From NCBI GenBank assembly GCA_905250115.1, contig CAJNOI010000034.1, forward strand, positions 573,390-637,389: DNA of 64,000 nucleotides. Reading direction: 5' to 3'. This stretch comes from Adineta steineri (Eukaryota; Rotifera; Eurotatoria; Adinetida; Adinetidae). Under the pieces are notes generated by a model. It saw only the letters and a list, made by a program, of their open reading frames with translations, ran no database searches and was not told the origin of the DNA. Each line of letters begins with the position of its first letter. Within the stretch, counting starts at the first letter, position 1. The position numbers and the translations under genes were made by a program. This document shows positions 13,901 to 24,737 of this stretch, one piece after another.

Positions 13901-14739
13901 GATCAATGAGATTTGATTAGTTATGTTATCGATAATCCTCGTTCAAAACTTATGGTAAATATGTGCAAGATAATAAAATGTTGTACTGCAACAATTATTT
14001 TCATGTACTAGAAGTCATTTCAAATCATTCAAAAGTTAGATGATTGATAATTATAACTCAACGAAGCAATTGTTTTTATAATGTTGTTGGAATTTTACTA
14101 GAGAAATCGAATTATATTATAATATTATATTTTACAGCTGTTTTCATTTATTAAATATTTAAATTATGTAGAAAAAATGAAATATCGTTGTTATTTGAAG
14201 ATATTTCAACTAGAGAGTGATAGTAGCCTTCTCGGCATTTTTTTTGTCGGTTACTTTTGAACATTTTAGTGCGAGGCATTAGCGTTTCTAGAAACGAGTG
14301 TGTAAATAATAGAAATAGTTCCTAGTATTGAACTATGAATAATTTTTAATATCCCTTTCAATACAAAAAAGGTTATCAGGATAGCTCCTTTGAAGCTAAA
14401 ATGTGAAACTCACATATGTATCACGATTATTAAAAAAGCGCAATCATTGAACTTCGATCACGATGTCTAATGAGTATTTCACCAGCTGCTGAGCTTTAAC
14501 CCCAATTCTTAATAAAAAAACTAATTTTTTTACTTCGCAAAAACTATTTATTTACTTGGAATTTTTCAATATTTTGTCGAGAAAACTAAATGTTTTCATT
14601 GAGAATTTATATAGACTACTTAGCAAAAGAATTTTTTTAGTTAGATTTGTGTTCAATAAATTACTTCGCAAAAATAGAATTTTTTACTTAGTTTTCACTT
14701 AAAACTACTTAGCGCTTAAATATGTGCCCTTATATTCTC
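10998..14739. other. gene-poor interval with purine/pyrimidine microsatellites
   Basis: About 3.7 kb without a convincing exon. Open frames around 11108-11553 exist on both strands, are rich in K, R and F and look like chance. GA-rich tracts occur at about 12061-12105 and a CT run near 12260-12278. The first part (10998-11600) is slightly less AT-rich and lies upstream of CDC25, so it is the likely promoter region. Near 14520-14700 a short motif (acttcgcaaaaa) recurs just before the ~120-bp tandem array. No tRNA or rRNA was recognised. Confidence 0.45.
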
Positions 14740-15780
14740 CTTGTTGAAAGAGCTTTTTATAGTCATTTACACATTTTCCATCGAGAAAAAAACATCTATT
14801 TATTCTCCTCCTTTGTTGCTTACGCGGTAATAGGTCGTCCATTAGGATACTTATCTTCTCCTTTTTCGAAGAACTTTTGTAGTCATTTACGCATTGCCCA
14901 TCCAAAAGAGACCTATTTATTCTCATTCTGAGACTCTCGCTCGGAAAAAGGTCATCCATTAGGGTACTTATCTTCTCCATTTTAGAAGAGCTTTTTGTAG
15001 TCACCTTCGCATTTTCCATCCAGAAAGAATACCTATTTGTTCTCATCTTCCGTTTCTTGTTTGAAAAAAGGTCATCCATCGGGTACTTGCCTTCTCCTTT
15101 TTGAAAGAGATTTTTGTAGTCGTTTCCGCACAAGATAAAGAAACTTATTTATTGTCATCCTCAGACTCTTTTCTAATAAAAAAAAACTTGCTCATCATGG
15201 TGCTTATATTCTCCTTTTTGGAAGAGCATTTGTTAAGCATTTCTACATTCTTTTTCCAGAAAAAAACTTACTTGTTCTCATCCTCAGAGTCATGCCTGAA
15301 AGAAACTTATCCATTTTGATACCTATCTTGTCTTTCTTGGAAGAGATTTGTTGTAGTCGTTTCCGCATTTTCAAACCAGATAATAAAACTTATTTATTCT
15401 CATCCTCAGATTCTTTTCGAAAAATGCTTGTCCATCATGGTATTGATGTTCTCCCTATTGGAAGAGTTTGTTGTAGTCGTCTGTGTATACTTTTTCTAGA
15501 GAAAAAACTTGTTTATTCTCATCTTCACGGTGTTGCCCGGAAAAAACTTGTCTATCATTATTCCTGCATTGTCATTAGTAGATGTACTTTTCTTGCTCTC
15601 ATCTCTATTGTCTCCTTCCTGAAAAAAACTTATATCTTTTTCTTCAGTCTTTTACACATAAAGAAGTTTTCTATTATCGCTCTTACATTCTCAATATCGA
15701 AAGGTATATTTGTTGTTCTCATTGTTACATTTTCTTTTCCAGAAAATATTATTGTGACTTTGATAGGAAGAGAAGGAAAT
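14740..15780. repeat. ~120-bp tandem array, copy A
   Basis: A degenerate unit repeats about eight times. The landmark gtagtcrtttccgcattttc appears in variant forms at about 14758, 14878, 14997, 15116, 15233, 15354 and 15474, spacings of 117-121 nt. Each unit also carries an acttatttattctcatcctc block and a tccatcatggtacttat block. The unit lengths vary by amounts not divisible by three, so the long open frames seen on both strands (for example 15133-14705 minus, with a 40-residue period) are probably by-products of a noncoding satellite. A shorter version of the same array precedes the second copy of the downstream gene. Confidence 0.8.
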
Positions 15781-16204
15781 TATTTCACAAGTCAGTGGTA
15801 AGTACGGTATAGGTTCTTTGCTTTTCGATTGATAAATGTAAAGATCGAAGATGAAGTCGAGTAGTTATCGACGCAGTAGAGTTTTCAACTAGTCGTAATA
15901 GTAAGGATGGACAAATCAGTCTCATCTTCATATACCTTAGCGTTAGTATAAAGGAAAGAATCTACTTTACCATACTAAGTAGCTTGCGGAGTTTAGGATT
16001 TAGTGCAAGAAATAATGTGAAGACAATAATCTCTTGACTATATCTGGTTACCTAACGGTGAAAGGAATAATTTCATAATTATAAGAAATAATCACAACTA
16101 AAACTTTTCAAATGTGATCAACAGAAAATTAGATAATCGAATACTTCGATGGCTAAAGTCTTTGTTGATTGGAATGGTAACAGAAAGATTGAACAGATGA
16201 ATAC

Positions 16205-16441
16205 TTGAATACTTTGTTAGATATGTGAAAAGTAAAATGCTCAAACAGTTGTGTGAGTGAATAAGTGCATCGTTTTATTTTTTTGGAGAAAAATTTGTTG
16301 CAAAACTTACATTGCTTTTTTCCAGGAATAAATAATTATTAAACTAGAGAGAAAGAGCGTTGTAGAAAATAAAAGAAAAAGAATAGTCATAAAATATACT
16401 CAAACACTTATAAAATATTTTAGAAACCAAAGAAGTACAAC
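16205..16441 (+). promoter_or_regulatory. conserved upstream block of propeller gene A
   Basis: About 235 nt before the ATG are almost identical to 22071-22307 before the paralogous gene, while the sequence further upstream has diverged more. The block includes a T-rich run, a tttttccag acceptor-like signal and an A-rich leader just before the start codon. Conservation is consistent with core promoter and 5' UTR, possibly with a trans-splice acceptor, but recent duplication or gene conversion explains it equally well. Confidence 0.4.
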
Positions 16442-17101
16442 ATGTTTCGGCTGATATTTATTTTATCATTATTTTCTGTTTGTAATTCTATTCTGATTAC
16501 TAAAATACAAAATATTATAATAGTTGGTGATATGTACAACAATTTATTTAATGTATCAGAAGATCAATGCATATGTGAAATGATAGAAGCAAATGATGCA
16601 ATATCTGCTTTGAATTATTTCTCAACAAATCAAACTTGTCAATTATATCGCTCAAATAGTAGTAAAATTTATGTTGAATTTTCTTTAAATTCTACTATTA
16701 TATTTCTTAATCAATCGTCAATATCAATATCAATATTGAACATTCAAGGATATCGTAAGTTCATTTTTGATATGACTTGTGAGTTTTTATTTCGCAATAC
16801 TACAAAAATATTCTAACTATTCCTAGACCCAAATTCTAATAGTTTGAATGAATTTGAAGTTTGTGTTTTATAAATTCTAAAAAATTTGTTAATATCTCAA
16901 TGATATTTTCCACTGACTGTAGTTTGTAGTGTTCACTAATCGTAAGTATTTGTCTTCAGCATGGGGTCATCCACAAAAAATGAACCAGATTAATGGACCG
17001 AGAAGTGCTGGATTGTTAATAAAACCTTATCCAATTTTCTTGTTTCATGTAAGCTCCATTTTTTGAAATAGAACCGAGTGCGTCATCATCAACACCAACA
17101 A

Positions 17102-17139
<38 letters not shown>

Positions 17140-20042
17140 ACCTCAGAAACAACTTCAGCAACATCACCATCATCATCAACATCAACTTCAACTTCAACAA
17201 CATTATCATCAACCTCAACAACAACAGCATCATCAACATCATCATCAACTTCAGAAACAACTTCAACATCATCATCATCATCAACATCAACAACAACATC
17301 AACTTCATCATCAACCTCAGAAACAACTTCAACTTCAACAACATCATCAACAACAACGTCAACAACAACAAGTGGTAAGTGTGGAGTTAAATATTTAATG
17401 CTTACGTTAGATGTTGAAAAGAGAAATAGCTTCACAAGATTTTAAAGTGTAGTGTTTGATACTTCAAGTCATCTCAAATCTGAATAAATAAGACGAGTTT
17501 ATTGTACAGAAAACTTCTCAAGATGAAAAAATGATCTTTCTATACAGACCAACTAGTATGTACATGCGAAGCTGATGACAATATAAATTAATATTTGCTC
17601 AATCGATTTTCTTGTAAATATCTGACCGTTGATTATGTTGTTGTCGTTTTTCAATATATAAAAATATTCATTGTAACGTACTATGTATGCTTCGAGCATG
17701 ATTGTTATTGTATCTAGAGCAACTGGAGGTACTAGATGACGTTTTATAACTTCTCTTGATTCTCTAGACTCGAGTGTTTTATCCTTCTCTATACATTGAT
17801 CAAACTAAGAAGTTAGCCTGTAAACTGAGAAGCAAAACTTTGTCAAACTATGAAAAACATTATTATGTTTTTATCGGTGCTACGCATTTGTTGTCACCGT
17901 TCTAAAATAAGAGAAAACAGCAAAGTCAAATAATTTAGAGTTTTCGTACATTCAGCATCTGCTGATACTCATCTAGGAAAAGTGAAGCTCATTTTTTATT
18001 CTTCCAAATGTAAGAATAGTACTTTTCATGCTAGTTAAAGACGAAAGGTGGTGTGTGTTGTTCTATAAAATAGTCGACAATGGTGTAATAAATGTCAGAC
18101 GATAAAGTAGAAGAAGCAGTATTAAAGAAGTCTTAACAGACCATTGTTCGATCCAGTCTCTTTTAGTGCCAACTTTTGTGAGTCTGAAAGGAGAATTTTA
18201 TCTAGATTTAGTAGCTTCTTAACATAAGTCAGGTCAATATTTTTTGAATGGATACACTACCAACAGACGGTTTCAAATAAATATCCTCTTTTTCGATCGC
18301 TTGCGATTGTGAAAGTCTTCTTTATTTCCAATAACTTCAGCGAATGGTCGTGAGTGAACATCCAATATGCTATCAATGTATACCTACAGTCATCCATCTA
18401 CACCGAGATACTTAATGTCTATTTCTTCCAGAATATAGTTTTCGGGTTAATCTGAAGAAATAGCTCAATTCAAATATATTTAAAGACTCTCATAAGCTCA
18501 GCTTGATTTAATCGATAGAGGATACTTTTAACTGTTCTATATCCATAATATATTGTGATCAACTCACAATTGGTGGACATCCGAAAGCCTAATACATCTG
18601 ACGGAAGATAATTTTCTTTCGTTTTGGTATTAGATTAAGTTTACAGTAGAACCAGGTTAGATTTCGGAGAATGAACGTTATGGAACGTATCATCATAGTA
18701 GACGAAGAATGTAGAATGAAACAAATGCATCGACTGCGCACAAATTTGAAGTGAAACAAACAGACTTTCAATTCTATATAGCCACTATTTATGTCGATTA
18801 GAATATTGTATTAGATATTACATAGAATGGAGCAGAAGATTATTTCAGTTAGACTTGAGAGTATCGCAAATTGTTCAAAATAAGATTACAGGATTCTGTT
18901 CAGCACCTTAGTGCTAACTGTCACCACATAATGCAACTCCTAAACAATTCAACAATGATTTTTTGTCTCTAAATCGTTCAAAATACTAAAAATAATTTTT
19001 GTTTCTGATAGCCTGCAACACTTTTCATGATCAAACTACTTATCCAGTTGGGACCTATCCTCAGGCACTAGCAGTTATCGATGTGAATAGTGATAACAAA
19101 CCCGATATTGTCCTTGTAAACTATGGTTCGAACACTACCAGTGTACTTCTCAACACAGGGAATGGCACTTTTAATGCTCCAACTACTTATTCAGTTGGCG
19201 CAGGTCCATCGTCAGTACTAGTCGTCGATGTGAATAGCGACAATAAATCCGATATTATCGTTTCAAACGTTGGTTCGAATACTGTCAGTGTTCTTCTGAA
19301 CAGAGGTAACGGTACCTTTAATGCTCAAAATACGTTTTCAGTTGGCAGTTACCCCTATTCAGTAGCTGTCGTTGATGTGAATAGCGATAATAAACCTGAT
19401 ATCGTTGTTGCAAACTATTATTCGAACAATGTCGGTGTTCTTCTTAACAGAGGCAACGGTAGCTTTATTGCTCAAACTACTTACGCAGTCGGCAGTAACC
19501 CGTATTCAGTAGCTGTCGTCGATGTGAATAGCGATAATAAACCTGATATTATTATTGCATACTATCTTTCGAACAATGTCAGTGTTCTACTTAATACACA
19601 CAACGGTACCTTTAATTCTGAAACTAGTTACTCAGTTGGCATTACTCCATTTTCAGTAGCTGTCGTCGACGTGAATAACGACACTAAACCTGATATTCTT
19701 GTTCCTAACTATGGTTCGAACACTACCAGTGTACTTCTCAACAGAGGCAACGGCAGCTTTAATGCTCAAATTACTTACGTAGTTGGTTATGGCCCTACAG
19801 GAGTAGCAGTCGGCGACTTGAATAGCGACAATAAACCTGATATTGTTGTTACAAACTATTATTCGAACAATGTCGGTATTCTTCTCAACACAGGCAATGG
19901 CACTTTTAATGCTCAAACTACTTATCCAGCTGGCACCAATCCATACTCAGTAGCAGTTGTCGATGTGAATAGTGATAACAAATCTGATGTTATTGTTACA
20001 AATCAAGGTTCGAACACTGTCAGTGTTCTCTTACATTGTTAA
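16442..20042 (+). CDS. secreted Ser/Thr-stalk protein with seven-repeat VCBS/FG-GAP propeller, copy A
   Basis: Three exons, 16442-16754, 17072-17374 and 19012-20042, both junctions phase 1, total 1,647 nt (548 aa). Exon 1 encodes a signal peptide (MFRLIFILSLFSVCNS) and a small Cys-containing head with N-glycosylation sites (DQCICEMIEAN ... NYFSTNQTCQLY), reminiscent of PAN/apple modules. Exon 2 is a Ser/Thr-rich mucin-like stalk of about 100 residues. Exon 3 holds seven 49-residue repeats of the type VAVVDVNSDNKPDIVVANY ... VLLNxGNGTFNAQTTY, each with an integrin-like DxNxDxxxD calcium loop; seven repeats would close a propeller. Role is probably extracellular adhesion or ligand binding. Its paralogue is at 22308-24737. 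No transmembrane segment is visible. Confidence 0.8.
16962..17050 (+). other. conserved open block inside intron 1 (possible cassette exon), copy A
   Basis: Bounded by a good acceptor (cttcag) and donor (gtaagc), this block reads WGHPQKMNQINGPRSAGLL and on to FLFH. It is conserved in copy B (about 22797-22888). Including it would shift the stalk exon into a His/Gln frame that cannot join the propeller frame, so the main transcript should skip it. It may be an alternative or relic exon. Confidence 0.4.
17078..17374 (+). repeat. CAT/TCA/CAA trinucleotide-rich tract in stalk exon
   Basis: Runs of tca and aca/caa triplets, open in several frames on both strands (Ser/Thr, His/Gln, Asp/Val on the complement). 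The Ser/Thr frame is the one that splices in phase with exon 1 and the propeller exon. Copy B has only 150 nt here against 303 nt in copy A, so the tract is length-variable. Confidence 0.8.
17885..18930. other. ~1-kb insertion in intron 2 of copy A
   Basis: Alignment of the two paralogous introns by eye breaks at about 17880 and resumes at about 18935. Copy B has about 80 nt here, copy A about 1,050 nt. The insert has no clear terminal repeats and no recognised coding region; its minus strand has stretches with coding-like texture (for example around 18590-18770) broken by stops, so it may be a decayed mobile element of unknown type. Confidence 0.45.
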
Positions 20043-21200
20043 GATTTATCAATGATCAGCCTCTATTTATTCATTAACATTTGACTACTCTACTAAGTAT
20101 ATTACTCTTAAAAAATATTATACGATGCGAACTGCTATTTAGGTTCGCTCGATATTATGAAATTCAACAAAACATTGCGATTATGGATAATAATGACATT
20201 TCTATTTATGAAACTTTTCAGGATGCATAGAACTATATGTATTGCAATTACTCAAAGTTTAGAACATTAGTTTTGGGCTTGTAAAACAATATAGAAAAGT
20301 TTCATAAGCTTAATTATTTTTCTCTGATCTGTTCAAAACAAAATCATTATTTATCGCCAATCAATAAAATTCTTCTTTTGAAAATAAATAAACTATTACT
20401 GATTCTTTTAGGGAAAGTATATTTGAAAATGTGAGTAGTATGGCGAGAATGATGGTAAGAAAGGAAGTTACTGATACATTCTTCTAAACATAGTCCAATG
20501 AAAATTCAAGTATCTGTTCGAAAGTAGCTAATATCTTTTACTCCACTGGATTTGTATGAATAAAAATATAAATTGCGATAAATCAAATAAATCAAATAAT
20601 TTTCTAATTTAATTAGGATTTTCATCTCTTTTTTAATTTTATGTTCGATATATGCGATAATATTTGAGATTTATTATTGATTTTTAAACAACAAAGTTGT
20701 GCAGATGGATAGACTTTCTTTGTTATTTCATCCAGTTCTGAAATATTCCAATCGGAGAAATAAATCAACAATAACTTCAATGTATTCTAATATATAATTT
20801 TACAAAAATCGAACTTTTTGATTCCATCAATCTTCGATATGTATTAGTTATATCGCAAGAAAATGATATAGATCGACATGTAAATTTGATGAATGGTGTG
20901 AGCTAGTGTAATTGAACCGTAGGTTAAGAGAAGATACAAAGTCTTATTGTCATCCCTTCTTTAAATCTATACAACCGCACACTCATCCTATATTTTTTAA
21001 TGATTTAACGAAGGCACAAAAATGAATTTTGACGGTAGATGTAGATTTGGCTGATGAGTGATATAAGCACCCACACTCTAATAGTCATATATTATTAGCA
21101 ATATGAGATGAAGACAAACAGTGTTGCTGTGGTTACTTTTACTATACATCCACACGCTCATCTACAGCGACACCCACACACATATCGACATTCACAAGAT
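20043..21200. other. 3' flank of copy A and inter-copy spacer
   Basis: From the stop to about 20795 the sequence aligns with the 3' flank of copy B (24738-25520). From 20800 to 21200 is spacer containing a few CACCC/CCACAC motifs (about 21069-21190). No exon was seen. Confidence 0.5.
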
Positions 21201-21204
21201 GGTT

Positions 21205-21780
21205 TTTTGTAGTGATTTCCGCATTTTCCATTCAGAAAACTAACTTATCTATTCTCATCCTCAGACTATTTTCGACAAAAATACTTATCCATCATGATAC
21301 TTATATTCTCGTTGCTGCAAGAACAATTTTGTAGTCATTGGCGCATTTTCCATCCAGATAAAAAACTTATTTGTTGTCATCTTCAGAATCTTTTTTCAGA
21401 ACAACTTGTCCATTATGGTACTTATATTCTCCTGGTTGAAAAAGCTTTTTGTAATCATTTGCGCATTCTCCTTCCAGAAAAAAATACTTATTCATTCTCA
21501 TCATCGGACTCTTTCCGGCAAAAAAAGTTGTCTATCATCATTTCTATATTCTCATTGGCAGACGCATTTTTCTTGCTCATATTTCTATACTCTCCTTTGT
21601 GAATAAAATGTACTTCTTTTTACTTGAGTCTTTTTTTGAAAAAAAACTTGTCTATCATTGCTCTTACATTCTCAATATCGGAAGGAATATTTTTTTCTCT
21701 CATTGTTACATTTTCTTTTTCAGAAAAAATCATTGTAACTCTCGTACGAAGAGAAGGAAATTATTTTATAACTCAGTAGT
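21205..21780. repeat. ~120-bp tandem array, copy B
   Basis: Same unit as at 14740-15780 but about half as long; landmarks fall at about 21209, 21332 and 21450. It ends with the same gaagaaggaaattatttyayaa block (about 21760) that closes the copy A array, which supports duplication of the whole segment. Confidence 0.75.
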
Positions 21781-22070
21781 AAGTGGTAAGTGTGGTTTGA
21801 TTTTTTTGTCTTTCAGTGGATAGATGTAAAGACCTGAGATATAATCGACTAGTTATTCATTCAGCAGAGTTTTTAACTAGTCGTGATAGTAAGGATCGGC
21901 AAAACAGTCTCATCTTCATACACCGTAGCATCAGTGTAAAGCAGATAATCTACTTTACCACACTAAGTAACGTGATCAATAGAAAATTTTAAAAATTAGT
22001 TAATCGAATACTTCGACGGTTAAAGTCTCCGTTGAGTGGAATGGTAACAGAAATGTTGAACAGATGATTA

Positions 22071-22307
22071 CTTGAATACTTTGTTAGATATGTGAAAAGT
22101 AAAATGCTCAAATAGTTGTGTGAGTGAATAAGTGCATCGTTTTATTTTTTTGGAGAAAAATTTGTTGCAAAACTTACATTGCTTTTTTCCAGGAATAAAT
22201 AATTATTAAACTAGAGAGAAAGAGTGTTGTAGAAAATAAAAGAAAAAGAATAGTCATAAAATATACTCAAACATTATAAAATATTTTAGAAACTAAAGAA
22301 ACACAAC
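22071..22307 (+). promoter_or_regulatory. conserved upstream block of propeller gene B
   Basis: Near-identical counterpart of 16205-16441, ending at the start codon of the second gene. Same caveat: either functional promoter/5' UTR or recent sequence homogenisation. Confidence 0.4.
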
Positions 22308-24737
22308 ATGTTTTGGCTGATATTTATTCTATCATTATTTTGTGTTTGTAATGCTATTCTTATTACTAAAATACAAAATACTATTATAGTTGGTAATATC
22401 TATAATAATTTACTCAATGTAACAGAAGATCAATGCATATGTGAAATGATAGAAGCAAATGATGCAATATCTGCTTTGAATTATTTTTCAACAAATCAAA
22501 CTTGTCAATTATATCGCTCAAATAGCAGTACAGTTTATGTTGAATTTTCTTTAAATTCTACTATTATATTTCTTAATCAATCATCAATATCAATATTAAA
22601 TATTCAAGAATATCGTAAGTTTTTATTTCGCAGTATTACAAAAACATTCTAACTATTTATACACGCAAATTTCGATAGTCTAAATGAATTTGACGTTTGT
22701 AATTTTTAAATTCTAAAAAACTTGTTAATATCTCAATGATACTTCTCAGTGACTGTAATTTGTAGTGTTCGCTAATCATTAGCATTTGTCCTTAGCATGG
22801 GATCATCCACAAAAAATGAACCAGATTAATGGATCAATAAGTGCTAGATTGTTAATAAAACCTTATCCAATTTTCTTGTTTCATGTAAACTCCATTTTTC
22901 TAAACAGAATCGAGTACGTCATTATCAACATCGACAACAATATCATCAACCTCACCATCGACAAGACCATCATCATCCACATCAACAACAACAACATCGA
23001 CAAGAACATCATCACCAACCTCAACAGCATCAATAACAACCTCAACAACAACAAGTGGTGAGTGTAGAGTTAAATATTTAATGCTTACGTCAGATGTCGC
23101 GAAGAGAAATAGTTTCACTAGATTTTAAAATGTAGTGTTTGATACTTCCAATCATCTCAAATCCGAATAAATAAGGCGAGTATATTGGACAGAAAACTTC
23201 TCAGAACGAAAAAATGATCTTTCTACATAAACAAGCTAGTATCTGTGTACAAAGTTGAAGACAGTATAAATTAATATTTGCCGAATCGATTTTCTTGTAA
23301 ATATCTGACAGTTGATTATGTTGTTGTCGTTTTTCAATACATAAGAATATTCATTGTAACGTGCAAAGTATACTTTGAGAATGATTGTTATTGTATTTAG
23401 AACAACTGAAGGTACTAATTGACGTTTTTTAACTTGTCGTAATTTTCTAGACTTGACTGTTTTATCCTTCTCTATACATCGACTGAACTAAGAAGTTGGC
23501 CCGTAAAGTGATAAGTAAAATTTTATCAAACTATGAAAGACCTTATTATGTTTTTATCAGTGGTGTATAGTTATTGTGAGTGTGAGTATTAGAGTAAGGG
23601 TAATGTAATACCCACATTTACACCCACACCCACCCTAAAGAATTCAACGATGGCTTCTCGTGTCTAAATCATTCGAAATACTAAAAATAATTTTTGTTTT
23701 TAATAGCCAGCAACTCTTTTCTTAATCAAAGTACTTACTCAACTGGCGTTAACCCATTCTCAGTAGCTGTTGTCGATGTGAATAGTGATAATCAACCTGA
23801 TATTATTGTTGCAAATGCAGATGATAGCACCGTCAGTGTTCTTCTCAATGCAGGCAGTGGCACTTTTAATGTTCAAACTACTTATCCAGTTGGTAGTTAT
23901 CCAGTATCAGTAACTGTCGTCGATGTGAATAGCGACAACAAATCCGATATTGTTGTTGCAAACGCTGCCGATAATACCGTCGGTGTTCTTCTTAACGCAG
24001 GCAGCGGCACTTTTAATGCCCAAACAACTTACCCAGTTGGCAATATCCCTCAAGCGGTAGCTGTTGTCGATGTGAATAACGACAACAAACCCGATATTAT
24101 TGTTGCAAACACTGGTAATAACACCGTCAGTGTTCTTCTCAATGCAGGCAGCGGCACCTTTAATGCTCAAACTACTTATGCAGTTGGCGGTGGCCCTCAA
24201 GCGGTAGCCGTTGTCGATATGAATAGCGACAACAAACTCGATATTATTGTTGCAAACACTGGTAATAACACCGTCAGTGTTCTTCTCAATGCAGGCAGCG
24301 GCACCTTTAATGCTCAAATTACTTATCCAGTTGGTAGTTATCCATTATCAGTAGCTATCGCCGATGTAAATAGCGACAACAAACCCGATATTGTTGTTGC
24401 AAACGCTGGTAATAACACCGTCGGTGTTCTTCTTAACGCAGGCAGCGGCACTTTTAATGGTCAAACTACTTATCCAGCTGGCACTAATCCATACTCAGTA
24501 GCTGTCGTCGATGTGAATAGCGACAACAAACCCGATATTGTTGTTGCAAACGCTGCCGATAGCACCGTCAGTGTTCTTCTCAATGCAGGCAATGGCACTT
24601 TTCATGCTCAAACTATTTATTCAGTTGGCACTAATCCATCTTCAGTGGCTGTCGTCGATGTGAATAGTGATAATAAACCTGATATTATTGCTGCAAACTA
24701 TAGTTCGAACAACGTCAGTGTTCTCTTGCATTGTTAA
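22308..24737 (+). CDS. secreted Ser/Thr-stalk protein with seven-repeat VCBS/FG-GAP propeller, copy B
   Basis: Exons 22308-22614, 22908-23057 and 23707-24737, both junctions phase 1, total 1,488 nt (495 aa). Signal peptide MFWLIFILSLFCVCNA, then a head nearly identical to copy A. The Ser/Thr stalk is half as long as in copy A (50 versus 101 residues). The propeller exon has exactly the same length as in copy A (1,031 nt) and again seven 49-residue repeats with DVNSDNKPD calcium loops. Here the repeats are much more alike at the DNA level (many share cagtgttcttctcaatgcag), and read ANAGNNTVSVLLNAGSGTFN, which points to repeat homogenisation. The propeller exon is visibly less AT-rich than its surroundings. 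VCBS/FG-GAP repeats are common in bacteria and a bacterial origin of this module is possible but unproven. Confidence 0.8.
23573..23634. repeat. foldback with TGTGGG-type arms in intron 2 of copy B
   Basis: gtgagtgtgagtattagagt faces cccacatttacacccacacc around a short aatgtaat centre. It occupies the site where copy A has its 1-kb insert. Confidence 0.5.

Noticed and set aside
15101-15812. Plus-strand Phe/Ser-rich open frames in the 120-bp array
   Set aside because: Unit lengths break frame repeatedly and neither frame persists through the array or into copy B.
17016-17435. Asp/Val-rich minus-strand open frame and Leu/Met-rich companion
   Set aside because: Both are complements of the triplet tract in the stalk exon; the Ser/Thr plus frame splices cleanly with signal-peptide and propeller exons.
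18121-18200. Possible tRNA because of a gttcgatcc motif near 18149
   Set aside because: No acceptor stem, D-arm or anticodon arm could be placed around it.
23907-24317. Minus-strand 136-aa open frame with internal repeats
   Set aside because: Antisense shadow of the FG-GAP/VCBS repeats in copy B.
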